From positions 128,703 through 192,702 of the forward strand of contig WTPW01000688.1 of the NCBI GenBank assembly GCA_009809945.1: a stretch of 64,000 nt of DNA. The letters are read 5' to 3'. Each line of letters begins with the position of its first letter. Position 1 is the stretch's first letter. The notes beneath the pieces were generated by a model that worked only from the letters and a program-made list of their open reading frames with translations, made no database searches and had not been told where the DNA came from. The position numbers were made by a program, and so were the translations under genes. The stretch is from Gigaspora margarita (taxonomy: Eukaryota; Glomeromycota; Glomeromycetes; Diversisporales; Gigasporaceae). Below, piece by piece: positions 44,183-55,287 of the stretch.

Positions 44183-46190
44183 CAGCAAATTTATAATAGT
44201 ATAATCTTATGTAAAATTTTATGAACTATAATATAAGCAAAATATTTCGTAATATATAACGAAATATTTTGAAATATCAAATTTCAGTATATTTTGTAAA
44301 AAATTTTAAAAATTATTTCAAAATATTTTGATCCTCTTTAAACCAAGCTAGGATCAGTAGATCAGTATAACCTAGATCACGCATTGGACTAATTATTCGA
44401 AATAGTTCAAATTCTGTACTACAAAATCAGATTCACTTTTTTGTTTTCATTTCATTTCTTTGTTTTTATTTTATTTTTTTTGTTTTCATTTTATTTATTT
44501 TTNATTTTATTTTTATTTTGGCACTTTACAAGAACACCTTTGCAAGAAAATAAACAACTTTTCGAAACCTTTGCAAACCAACCCAATCTGTAACCTGGAT
44601 TGCATTGGACTAATTTTTTAAAATAGTTTGATGATGTTCAAATTCTGTACTACAAGATCAGATTAGATCTTTTGTTTATAATTAGATCTTCTATTTTGTT
44701 TTTTTTCGCTTTTTGCTTTCATTTCATTTTTTGTTTTCATTTTGTTTTTTTTATTTTTTTTTATTTATTTATTTTTATTTTATTTTTATTTTGGCACTTT
44801 ACAAGAACATCTTTGCAAAAAGACAAACAACTTATCGAAACCTTGCGCAAGCCAACCCAAACTTCTGACACTTTGCAAGAATACAACTAATTTTTCTGGC
44901 ATTTCCAAAAATGCTTTTTTAAAGAAATAAAGGTTTAGTTAGGACTTTATTTATTTTTTCGTTTGACATATTTTGTTTTTGTTTTTTTTTTTTTTTTTTT
45001 TTTTAATTTGTTTTATTAATTTATTTTATTTCAGCACTTTGGAAGAAAAGAACTCTTACTTCCTAGCACTTTGCAAGAAAACAACTCAGACTTTTTCAGC
45101 ACTTCATGACTTTTTTGGCATTTTGCAAGAACATTAACTTAGCTTTCGCAATTTCTGAATGCGCAAGAACGCGACTCTTACTTCAGAGAAATGAAGATTT
45201 GGGGCTTTGTTTATTATTTTTTTTATTAGTTTGCTTATATTTTTTTGTTTTTTTTGTTTTGTTTTTTTTTTACTTATTTTTTTAATTTTTATTTTATTTA
45301 TTTTTGACTTCTTTGATACTTTGCAACTTTTCTGGCACTTTATAAGAAAACTAGTTTAACTTCTCTAGCACTTTGCAAGAACAAACTAGATTTCTCTAAC
45401 AATTTGCAAGAACATCAATACTTATGAGAAATGTTTTTTTTTAATTTTTTTTTTACTTTACTATTTTTAGGAATTATTTAGAAAAAAAAGCAAAATGAAG
45501 GTTATAGCCAAAACAAAAAAAAATAGCAAAAGTGAAGATGATAGAAAACAAAGAAGCAAAGATTAGGAATTATTTAGAAAAAAAGAGCGAAATGAAGGTT
45601 ATAACCAAAACAAAAGAAATAGCAAAAGCGAAGACGATAGAAAACAAAGAAGTGAAGATAATAGCTAACTGTGGGGTGTGAGCAAAAATAAGTGTGTAGG
45701 GCTAGTTTTATGTATATTAATAGAATTAGATGTGACGAAGTGCAAAAGTAGTTTAAAATATTTGTAATAATGTAAAAATAATACTGTAATATTAATTAAA
45801 AATATATTTATTAATAAATATAAAATATAATGTATAATAATAAAAAATATAAACTTTATGTGAAACCTTGTAAATTATTGTAAAAACCTGTAAAAAAACA
45901 TGATTATGTGAATATGTATATCGTTTATTTATTTTTTAAAAATTTTAAAAATTTGCAAAACAATGCGAAAACATTACACAATATGCAAATTATTGCCTGC
46001 TACGACCCATGAAGAGGGAGGTGATTTGCATTTTTTTATTTGGTCTATTTTGCAATATTGCACAATAAATTCTGTAACATAACTGTAATATGACGTAATA
46101 TATTATGTAATATGCTGCATCGATTGTAAGATTTTCATTATATTACAGGCCATAATATCTTATATAAGATTACGTATATATAATTCGCTG
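44183..46190. mobile_element. 2-kb non-coding TIR element, copy 2
   Basis: The ends CAGCAAATTTATAATAGTAT and CAGCGAATTATATATACGTA (complement) form a TIR of about 60 bases, flanked by ATAT on both sides. The interior is the inverse of 26480-28443. At least a dozen GCACTTTGCAAGAA-type motifs are dispersed through it between T-rich tracts. Absence of a coding region means it depends on a transposase elsewhere or is fossil. Confidence 0.8.
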
Positions 46191-46261
46191 ATATATATAT
46201 ATTTTATTTTAATCTAATTTTATTATAATCTGTTACATTTATTTTATATTTATTTTAGAGT

Positions 46262-47321
46262 AAATCTATAGATTATCTCCATAGGTTTTGTTAAATGCCA
46301 TCTTCCTAAAATAAAAAATTTTAAAATTTTTGAGCAAAGATATCTTGACAACTATCTAACTAAATTCAATGAACTTTTTTTTATTTGAATTCTATGCATT
46401 CATGGAATTCAAATAAAAAAAAGTTTATTGAATTTAGTCAAAGATTGTCAAGATATCTTCATACAAAGTTAGAGAAAAATCAAAACGTCTATTAAAATAA
46501 AAACTGTACCAAGATTTTTTTAAAACTTTGAGCAAAGATATCTTGACAACCATTTGACCAGATTTGATAAACTTTTTTTTATTTAAATTCTATGCCTTTA
46601 TAGAATTAAAATAAAAAAAATTCATCGAATTTGGTTAGATAGTTGTCAAGATATTTTTGCTTGAAGTTTTAAAAAAATCTTGGCGCAGCTTTTGATAGAC
46701 GTTTTAATTTTGACTTTTCTCTAACTTTGAGTGAAGATATCTTGACAACTATCTGACTAAATTTAATAAACTTTTTTTATTTGAATTTTATGAATTCATA
46801 AAATTCAAATAAAAAAAAAGTTCATTGAATTTAGTCAGATGGTTGTCAAGATATCTTCACTCAAAGTTAGAGAAAAATCAAAACATCTATCAAAATAAAA
46901 GCTGTGCTAAAGTTGTTTTTAAAACTTTGAACAAAGATATCTTAACAATTAGCTGACTAAATTTGATGAATTTTTTTTTATTTTAATTCTATAAAGGCAT
47001 AGAATTCAAAAAAATGTTCACTAAATTTGTTCAAATAGTTGTCAAAATATCTTTGTTCAAAGTTTTAAAAAAATTTTGGCACAGCTTTTATTTTAATAGA
47101 CATTTTGATTTTTTTCTAACTTTGTGTGAAGATATCTTGACAACTATCTGACTAAATTCAATGAACTTTTTTTTCTATGAATTCATAGAATTCAAATAAA
47201 AAAAAGTTCATTGAATTTATCAAATAGTTGTCAAGATATCTTTGCTCAAAATTTTAAAATTTTTTTATTTTAATTGAAAGAATGGCATTTAATAAGACCT
47301 ATGTAAATAGTCTATAGATTT
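46262..47321. mobile_element. Foldback element made of serial hairpins
   Basis: Outer inverted repeats of about 70 bases (AAATCTATAGATTATCTCCA at the left; AAATCTATAGACTATTTACA, complement, at the right) both contain GTTAAATGCCAT/TTAAATGCCATT. Between them ATATCTTGACAACTATCTGA and its inverse alternate to give four successive hairpins with arms of 60-90 bases, joined by AAAACTTTGAGC and AGAGAAAAATCAAAACRTCT linkers. The same core occurs in family A and, weakly, at 58190-58345. Confidence 0.8.
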
Positions 47322-47480
47322 GCTTTTTTAGAATATTAAAAGGGAATAGAAATTTGTTGCACCCATAACATATTGCGCCCCATGATGTGACCAATCAAAT
47401 CACTTAATTTTGTAGACAAAAAAATTTTTTTAAAAAAACTAAAAATTTTACTAGTAAAATGTAAAAATAAATAAGCAATA

Positions 47481-47821
47481 CAGTCAAACCTCTATAAATG
47501 CAATGTGCACAGACAAGCCTACAACATGCATTTGGGAAGGTATTGCATTTAAAGAGAGCTAATTAAATTGCAGCTTTAAAGATTAGATCATCAAATTTGT
47601 ATAACTTCTACTAAAAACTGTATAATCTATTTTAAATACAAAATTTGATTGGCTATATGCATTTAGGGAGGTAGCATAATATAGAAAATTATTTGGAAAG
47701 ACATGCATTTACAGAATATAGAATGTGCATTTAACACTAATAATTTCTTATAGACAAGACAAAAACGTGCATTTAGAGAAGTATTGCATTTATAGAGGTT
47801 GCATTTATGGAGATCTGACTG
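47481..47821. mobile_element. Pogo-like MITE, family B, copy 3
   Basis: Ends CAGTCAAACCTCTATAAATG and CAGTCAGATCTCCATAAATG (complement) with TA on both sides (47479-47480 and 47822-47823). Its interior is closely similar to copy 1 inside the gypsy element. Confidence 0.9.
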
Positions 47822-48267
47822 TAACAAAATATATAATATAAAATTTTATTATGAACAACTTTTTCTAAGTTACAAAAATAGATTATTTTAGTAAAAAAAG
47901 ACATTTTATAAGAAAAACCAAAAATTTTCAACATTAGCACATATAGAACTTTTTTTTTACTAATTTAATTGTATTTTATTTTAAGTATTATATGCAAAAT
48001 TTTACATTAAACAACTTTTTCTAAATTAAAAAGATAGATTGTTTTAGTAAAAAAAAGTTATATATATATTAACTTTTGAAATTTTGTTTTTTTTATAAAA
48101 TGCCTTTTTTACTAAGGGGAGGGCCATTTATTAGCTGATTAGGGTTTTACTAAGTAGCTGATCCCACCCCCACCTGATAATTTTCCAAGAATTTGATTGG
48201 CTAAAATTTTACCACTCATTTGATCAAAAAATGCAAAAACGTCTTTGATCCGAAAATAAATTACTCA

Positions 48268-49616
48268 CGATTGATGAAAGTTGCTATATAGTAAAGTCCA
48301 AATTTTACTAAGTAAATCGATAAAGTTGCTTAAGTAAACTTATTCAGAAGATCAAAATACATATATTCTGAAATTTACAATGAAATTGGAGAACTTTTTA
48401 TTGATTGGATTTTAATTTTTATGTTCAATGAAAAGATTAAAATTTTATTAACAAAATATATTCATTGAATATAAAAATTAAAAGTCAAATAAAGGGTGTA
48501 ATGACTTAGAGAAGTTGGTAAGTTGTCACCCCCAAGTGGCAGGTCTAGGGTTCAAATCCCACTGGCAACACTTTGAAAAAATAGACCTATGTTCCGGTAG
48601 CTGTTTCTCATCGATCAGTTAGTTACATTACCTGTAGGCCTTGGTACACTATTTCGAATGGGAGCTTTCTGGTACACAAAATCCAAGGAACCGGAGAAAT
48701 AGAAACCCAATTGGCAAGCCCCGAGTAAGGAGGTAGCAAAGATCTTTGACAGTGCTACCAAAGCTGGAATATTGAAAACCAGAGCTGGAGAATCGGATAC
48801 AAGACTCTCGAGGAGAGGGTTCACCAACCTGGTCGCTGGAGTCGCACAGGAGGAAAAGGACATGTGTTTTGGTAGCATGTACCAAGGAGAGGGAGTCTAT
48901 TTCGGTGCTTAAAGCCATGCTGACCAACCCTTCTGGGCTAACTGGTTTGAAAGTTTGGGGATACTGAGGAAGGACCAATAGGAAGGTTGTGGTAGGTGCT
49001 GGGGTCAGAGTGAACCTTACAAGGGCAGAAGTAGGTAATAGCAGGGGTTTAATGTTTAGCCCTGACTTAAGTATATAGGTAAAGCTGTAGCGTAAGTTAC
49101 CGAAGTGTAGATAAATACCTGGGTGGGAAGGTACCACTCTACCAAGTTTCCTGTCAAGGATAAACTAGTCATAAAGGGCATGTGAAAGAGATCCAGGTGT
49201 CTGGACTGACTTGTGTTGTACCGCAGATATCTGGTGAATTAGTTGAAATTGGTCAAGGAGCAGATAAGATTAGAGGGTTTAAATAGGCAATTCCTGCAGA
49301 TGGGTTGCAGGTATGGTAGCTAGTGTAGAACCTTTGGGCAGACCATATAAATTAGACACCAAAAGTGTATGTGTGGCTAGTTGTACCTTCGTTCCTGTAT
49401 AATTTCTGATAAGTAAACTGAATAAACACTATCTCCCAAGATGGGCACTTTGAAACTAAAAAAAAATTTAAAAGTCAAATAATAAAAGTACTCTTTTTTA
49501 ATGAAACTTTTAGAATAGGTATAATTTAGTCTCTCAAATAAGTTTACTTAAACGCTAATAACTAATTTACATAGTAGAATTTAGACTTTACTATTAATAA
49601 CTATTGGCGATTGGCC
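48268..49616. mobile_element. Foldback element, family D, copy 2, split by SINE 2
   Basis: The left arm (48268-48492) has TTGCTATATAGTAAAGTCC and CTTAAGTAAACTTATTCAG; the right arm (49483-49616) has the inverse blocks. SINE 2 and its 15-bp target duplication lie between the arms. Confidence 0.75.
48493..49467 (+). mobile_element. SINE 2: long tRNA-derived retroposon
   Basis: Perfect 15-bp duplications TTAAAAGTCAAATAA (48478-48492 and 49468-49482) flank it, and an A-run ends it. The head (48500-48570) is tRNA-like with a box-A-like TTAGAGAAGTTGGTAAG and box B GGGTTCAAATCCC, but of a different tRNA type from SINEs 1 and 3. The tail module (about 49272-49440) matches that of SINE 1, including TGTGTGGCTAGTTGT. 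The body (48600-49260) is unique here and GC-richer. At 975 bp it is long for a SINE. Antisense ORFs of 87 and 162 residues are not supported as genes. Confidence 0.85.
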
Positions 49617-49660
49617 AAAAATCTTAAAAATTATATATATAATATTATATATATATATAT

Positions 49661-50254
49661 ATTATATATTAGGGGTCTTAGTAGGTCGGGTTGGGTCCTG
49701 ACTCGGGTCAGACCCACTTGGGTCAAAACCCAACCTGGGTCTGACCCGCCTCATGTCAAAACCGACTCGGGTCTGACCTGCCTCATATCAAACCCGACCC
49801 GGGTTTGACCCAACCCAACCCAACCCGGGTTAAACTCGGATTGATAATAGTCGCTACATAGTAAAGTCTAAATTTTACTATATGAATCAATAATGACTGC
49901 TTAAGTAAACTTGTTTAAAAGATCAAATTACATATACTTTGAAATTTTTATCCAAATCGAAGAACTTTTTATTATTTGACTTTTAATTTTTATGTTCAAC
50001 GCAAAAAATTAGAATCTTTTTAAAAAAAATGTTCAATGAACGTAAAAATTAAAAGTTAAATAATAAAAATTTCTCTGATTTGGATGAAAATTTCAGAGTA
50101 CATGTATTTTGATCTTCCAAGCAAGTTTACTTAAGCAAATTTTATCGATTTATATAGTAATATTTGGACTTTACTATGTAGTGACTACTTTTAATCATTG
50201 TATATAATCTAACCCAGATCAGACCCAACCCAGCTAAGACTCCTATTATATATA
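49661..50254. mobile_element. TIR element M with GGGTC-rich end, containing family D copy 3
   Basis: The ends TATTAGGGGTCTTAGTAGGT and TAATAGGAGTCTTAGCTGGG (complement) both continue into GGGTTGGGTC. A GC-rich minisatellite of GACTCGGGTCTGACC-type units (49690-49830) occupies the left part. The right part is mostly the family D palindrome. Confidence 0.7.
49838..50198. mobile_element. Foldback element, family D, copy 3
   Basis: Arms begin GATTGATAATAGTCGCTACA and contain TAGTAAAGTC and CTTAAGTAAACTTG, in inverse at the right. Nested in element M. Confidence 0.75.
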
Positions 50255-50341
50255 TTATATATTTTATATTATATATAGAACCTGATAATTGCTCTACCCC
50301 CACTCCTCTAAAAAATCAGCTGATAAATGGTGCTCCCCTTA

Positions 50342-50873
50342 ATTAAAAGTTAAGATTTCTAAATAAAAAAAATTGTAACTCTAATTTTACAATAATTCTA
50401 TAGTGAACAAAAGTATTTTATATAATACTATTACTTATTAGTATAGTGTGTTGATTATATTTTATCGTTCAGCTAGTAGAACATATAAGTTAATAATTTA
50501 AGTTTGCTTTTGACAAGATGCAAACTTTACATACTGTTTATACATAAATAAATAGCTGTGAAATACTATAAGACTTTGACATGCAAAGAACAGTTTTATT
50601 TACATGCATATATATGGTAAATCACATAAAAGGATTTTATGTAATTTGATTGGATATTCTTTATGTTATACTATCTAACAAATTGAAAACTTAATTATAA
50701 AAACTATCAGTTATCAGAAATCACAGATTATTAGGTATTAATTATGAAACAGGTAAAGTGAATCGATTTTTAACTGATTATGACAGATTATTAGTTTTGA
50801 CAGGATCGGTTTTGGGAGAGTCAACTGTATTTTTAATACAATATATATTAATATAATATATTAAAAATTTTAT
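50342..50873. other. AT-rich intergenic stretch
   Basis: No gene, repeat pair or tandem structure that I can support. Confidence 0.4.
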
Positions 50874-50890
50874 AATTAATAATTTATTTA

Positions 50891-51430
50891 GAGATCTCGG
50901 GTCCGATAGCATAGCAGTTATGCTCTGAGGTCCCAAAGAAGGTTGCCAATTCAAATACTATTAGAGGCAGTATATTAATTTAGGAATATAGCTTAGCTCT
51001 GTAAGGAATTGATTACTGCAGAACCAGAAACCTGAGACATCAATTGACAGACTTACGGTAGTGGCTAGATCATAAAATAGTGTAACATGAATCCTACTGG
51101 ATTTAGAACTTGTTAGTTTGAAACTATGATTTGGATAACTGAAGTTATAAGATATAGTGAAAGACCATTCATGAACTTCTAGTAGTATAGGTTAGCAACA
51201 TTATCTAGTGACCTGAGGAAATAGCTTCAGGAAGTTGGAGTCCCTAAGGATAAAAAAACAGTTGCTGCGTCAATCAGATCTGGGCACTTTAGAGTAGCCA
51301 GATGAGCTTTTGTTGTAGAGAAAGAGAGGGGTCAAAGATAGTATCAGTAAAAACAGCAGTAGTTGGAAATCTTAAGTACAATAGTACACTTCCTTTAGGA
51401 CAATATAGGCAGGATTGGCAAAGAAAAAAA
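50891..51430 (+). mobile_element. SINE 3: tRNA-derived retroposon with 17-bp target duplication
   Basis: Perfect 17-bp copies of AATTAATAATTTATTTA (50874-50890 and 51431-51447) flank it, with an A-run at the 3' end. The head CTCGGGTCCGATAGCATAGC is almost identical to SINE 1; its box B is degraded (GCCAATTCAAATAC). GAACTTGTTAGTTTG and GATTTGGATAACTGAAGT in the body align with SINE 1. The last 150 bases are unrelated to the SINE 1/2 tail module. Confidence 0.85.
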
Positions 51431-51569
51431 AATTAATAATTTATTTAATTAAGACTAAGTTTTTGGAATTAAATATACTATAGTTTAAATAATAAAAATA
51501 AATAAAATATATTTTAGTAAATTGTTTTAAAACTTAATTATTAAATTTTATATTGAATTATTATATAAA

Positions 51570-51708
51570 TATTTAAAAATCTATAACTTTTAATCTACTA
51601 ATCCATTTTAGATAATTTAACTATCAAAATAATTCTCTCAATAAAATGATTATTTTGATAGTTAAATCATTTTAATTGGATTAGTGGATCAGAAATTATA
51701 GGTTTTTA
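51570..51708. repeat. Imperfect palindrome
   Basis: AACTATCAAAATAATTCTCT near 51620 faces AATGATTATTTTGATAGTTA near 51645, with the outer parts ACTAATCCATTTTAGATAAT and CATTTTAATTGGATTAGTGG also complementary. Arms of about 65 bases. Likely a degraded foldback MITE. Confidence 0.6.
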
Positions 51709-51856
51709 AAATTTATATATTATTAAAATTGTAATGTTATACAAGAACATATTAGTACTTTATTTAGTAATGACTTTATATAAAATTTTTGACCTTTTTG
51801 TAATTGTTATACCAAGTTACTTTTGTAATAACACAAAGCAACAAGTGATTTTAATT

Positions 51857-52380
51857 AGTTAATTTGTGATCTGCCTAAGAACCAGTAAAATAGCATAGTA
51901 AATCATGGGGAAATTTACTATTGTTTTTTGCCTTTTTTGGAATCTAGAGTTTTCCAAAGAATAAAACTGATTTTATACTAAGTAAACATCTTTTTTATAT
52001 TAAGTAAAAGTTGTAGAAGAGAAAATTTTGGTTATAATAGCAGTTAAATCATTAAAATCAGCCTAGTGAATTACAAGATATAAGCATTTTTGTCTTTGCA
52101 ACTATATGGTGTAAACAAAAAAGTAAACATATAATCACAAGACAAAAAATGCACGTATCTCACGATCTACTAGGCCAATTTTAATGATTTAACTGCCATT
52201 ATAACTAGAATTTTCTCCTTTACAACTTTTACTTAATGTAAAAGAGATGTTTACTTAGAAGAAAATTGGCTTGTCTTTTGGAAAACTCTAGATTCCAAAA
52301 AAGGCAAAAATATATAGTAAATATATTTCCACTTTTTACTATGTTTGTTCACTAGTTCTTAAGCAGATCATAAATTAACT
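51857..52380. mobile_element. Foldback element K, arms of about 240 bp
   Basis: AGTTAATTTGTGATCTGCCT at the left and AGTTAATTTATGATCTGCTT (complement) at the right start long complementary arms that include TTTTTGGAATCTAGAGTTTT and AATTTTAATGATTTAACTGC. The loop is about 50-60 bases (CAACTATATGGTGTAAAC). Non-coding. Confidence 0.75.
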
Positions 52381-52886
52381 TTTAAAACCCAAAATTTTTT
52401 AGATATTAATTTTTTTTTAAAAAATTAAACAAATTTAAATTTTTTTTAAAAAAATATTAATCAAAAAATTATAAAATTTTTTTTAAAAAAATATTTTATA
52501 TATACTTATATATTATATATATATTTTTAATTGCTTATTAATATGCAAAAATTTGAGTTATTGTATTTAATTGAAGTGTATAAAAATAATATATTATGTT
52601 TAATAAAATTACCAATATACAAATTTTTTTTAAACTTGCTAATATAACTTTTGTTAAATTTGCTAACTTTTAAATATACCAAAATAAAATATAAATATAT
52701 ATTTATATATTATATAAATTTAATTTAAAGTTAATAAAAAAAGATAAATTTATTGTTGCTCTATTACATAACATTTTTGTTACAGGTCATATAACACATA
52801 ATTGACCAATAGAATATAAGTATATTTTGATTGTAAAATTATAATATAATATTTTATTTTTAATTAAAAATGCTATTTTGACTGAG
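52381..52886. other. AT-only stretch
   Basis: Alternating A and T runs (52390-52500) and AT-rich sequence; nothing recognisable. Confidence 0.4.
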
Positions 52887-53011
52887 TCAAATAACTCTCC
52901 TCTTAGAATTTAGAGATAGTGTGAGCTGGGTTTTTATACTAAAAAACTCAGCTGGCATCACTATAATTCTAGCCCACTCTAACTCTAAATTCTAAGAGGA
53001 GGGTTATTTGG
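52887..53011. mobile_element. Small foldback element L
   Basis: CAAATAACTCTCCTCTTAGA and CAAATAACCCTCCTCTTAGA (complement) are TIRs of about 30 bases. A second hairpin (GAGCTGGGTTTTTA...AAAAAACTCAGCTGG) forms the middle. 125 bp in total. Confidence 0.7.
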
Positions 53012-53172
53012 TCCAATACTTTTTATTATAATAACCAACCCTAATACTACTATTGCACAAATCCAACAATAATGCTCTAGCAAAGAAAAGATCTACTAAT
53101 CTACTAAAAATAACCAAGATAACATTGAAAAAATGCTATATCACCAAAGAGACCAAAACCAATAAACTAACA

Positions 53173-53520
53173 CCAAAGCTATGAAATCACATATATGAAA
53201 CTCCAGTAATAAACCAAATAAGACACTACAAATCTCACTAGCACTATCCATTGAAATGAATAGAATCACACTATGAAGTCTAATAAGTAAAAACTTCAAA
53301 AAATATAAAGGTTAGTTACCAACTCACACTATCTAAAGCTAATAGACCAAAGCTATGAAAATACATATGCAAAACTCTGGCAACAAACCCAAAATTTTAC
53401 AGATCCCACTAACACTAATTACTGAAATTGCCAGAATCACATTAACAAAGACTAATTAATGAAAACTTCTGTAATAAAAACTAGTTACTCAAAGAAAAAG
53501 GTAAAGGTTAGTTACCATGC
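53173..53520. repeat. Two-copy tandem duplication, period about 176 bp
   Basis: CCAAAGCTATGAAATCACAT (53173) and CCAAAGCTATGAAAATACAT (53349) start two units sharing AAACTC, CAGAATCACA-type and AAAGGTTAGTTACCA blocks in order. Confidence 0.7.
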
Positions 53521-54323
53521 CACTAACAAGTGAAAACATTAGTAGTTGTAGTATTAAACAATGATACCTTTAATAACAAAGTAAAATAGCAACTCCAACA
53601 CTAGTAATAATAACAAAACTTCAAGAATAACAAAACAACAAAGCTACAAGAATGACAACACTAGTAAAGGTAACTACAGTAATAGCTACTTCAAGAACAG
53701 TGGCAACAACGTGACTTGTTGTATAGATTTAAAAAAAAGTATTAAAGAAAAAAAACAATGATCGGTATTGGATGATTATTGTTTATATACTGCACATAAC
53801 CCATAACATAACTATTATGTAACGGAAGGTGACAATAATATTTATTCAATAAAAAAAATTTTTTAAAATTTATAATTTATAACTGTACTCAATTTAGTAT
53901 TTTGTACTAAATTTAGTATAGAAAACAAATAGCCAATAATAATTAAATAATAATTACTATATAAAAAATTACTAAATAGTACAATAAAAATTGCTAAACA
54001 TAAGCATGGTAATAGTTACTTGTGATCTACAATGCATAATCAATTTTTATTAAATAAAATTAAATCCTTTTAATGTTAGAGTAAGGGTAAAGGTTAAAGG
54101 TTAGAATAGAGCTTTTTATTTAGTAAAATTTAGTAAAGAATTTTTTTTTGCATAAAAAAAGTAGTTTTATTGACAAAATTTTTAGTTAGAAGTAATTTTT
54201 TAAAAATTCTTTATTTTTTGTTATACAAAATTAATTTACATGTTATATCTGATCCAGAATTTTGATTGGCAAATTATGTACAGATGATTATTACCACAGT
54301 TTTGGTTAGCAATATTTATAGTA
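53521..54323. other. No gene seen
   Basis: An irregular CAA/AGTAATA-rich stretch to 53710, then AT-rich sequence with a diverged pair of TACTAAATTTAGTA palindromes (53883-53922). Confidence 0.4.
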
Positions 54324-55287
54324 ATATAAGGTAGATATGCCTAATTTGGCGCAGTGCCTAATTCGGCGCACTAACGATATNTTACNAACTGTTGATCAGA
54401 ATCACGTGATTTTGGTACCATTCGATTCGTCTCATCGAGACGAATCGAATGGCACCAAATCATATGTTTCTGACCGATAGTTCACAAGATATTATCATTT
54501 AACCCAAATAACCTATTTTATATATAATCTTAGAAAATTAGTACAAAATCGTAGATAAATTTTGATAGACCGGTCCGTTTTTGACGATTTTACTACCAAA
54601 ATGACCGCCTTGAAGAGACGATTCCAACGAGCTCAAAATCGTCAAAATCCAATCACGGGATCACAAGATCGTTAGGATTTTCGTATTACTTTGAATAAAA
54701 ATTAATTAGTTTAACTAATCTAATTTTTTTCATCAAATAATAAGAAAATCTTTAACGATCTTGTGATCCTGTGATTAAATTTAACGATTTTGGGCTCGTT
54801 GGAATCGTCTCTTCAAGGCGGTTAATTTGGTGGTAAAATCATCAAAAACGGACCAGTCTGTCAAAAGTTATCAACGATTTTATGTTGATTTCAAATTTTG
54901 CTTTACACAGGTTATTTTGATTAAATGATGATATCTTGCGAACTATCGATCATAATCGCATAATTTTAGTACCATCTGACTCGTCTCATCGTGACGAATC
55001 GAATGGTACCAAAATCGTATAATTTGATCAGTGGTTCACAAGATATCATTAGTGATCTTTAGTGCGCCGAATTAGGCACTGCGCCAAAATTGGACTATGT
55101 TTTAAGATAATCGTTAAAATGCGATATCTTATGATTGAGTGATCATATTCGGGTGATTTTGGTATCTTTCGATTCGTCTCGATGAGACGAATCGAATGGT
55201 ACCAAAATCATCCGATTCTGATCGATATATCACGTGGTATTCATCGTAGAACTTAGGTGCGCCGAATTAGGCATATCTACCTTATAT
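54324..55287. mobile_element. Multi-hairpin TIR element
   Basis: ATATAAGGTAGATATGCCTA at both ends (one inverted), followed by ATTyGGCGCA blocks, bound a 964-bp element. Within it lie three palindromes of about 55-60 bases built on TGGTACCATTCGATTCGTCT (54406-54464, 54962-55016, 55156-55210) and a family-F palindrome (54540-54880) with the CGATTCCAACGAGC arm motif. Each hairpin is followed by TCACAAGATAT- or ATATCACGTGG-like sequence, so the unit has been copied with its flanks. Two Ns (54381, 54386) lie near the first. Non-coding. Confidence 0.8.

Larger units (their letters stand above)
48115..50339. mobile_element. TIR element N, host of several nested insertions
   Basis: Ends AGGGGAGGGCCATTTATTAG and AGGGGAGCACCATTTATCAG (complement), each followed by CTGATT, are flanked by TA (48113-48114 and 50340-50341). 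Little of the 2225-bp span is native. It contains family D copy 2 with SINE 2 inside it, then element M with family D copy 3 inside it. Confidence 0.75.

Noticed and set aside
48500..48575. A genuine tRNA gene on the plus strand
   Set aside because: It lies exactly at the start of SINE 2 inside its target duplication.
48649..49137. 162-residue minus-strand ORF
   Set aside because: Antisense to SINE 2 body, which is GC-richer and so open by chance; no domain.
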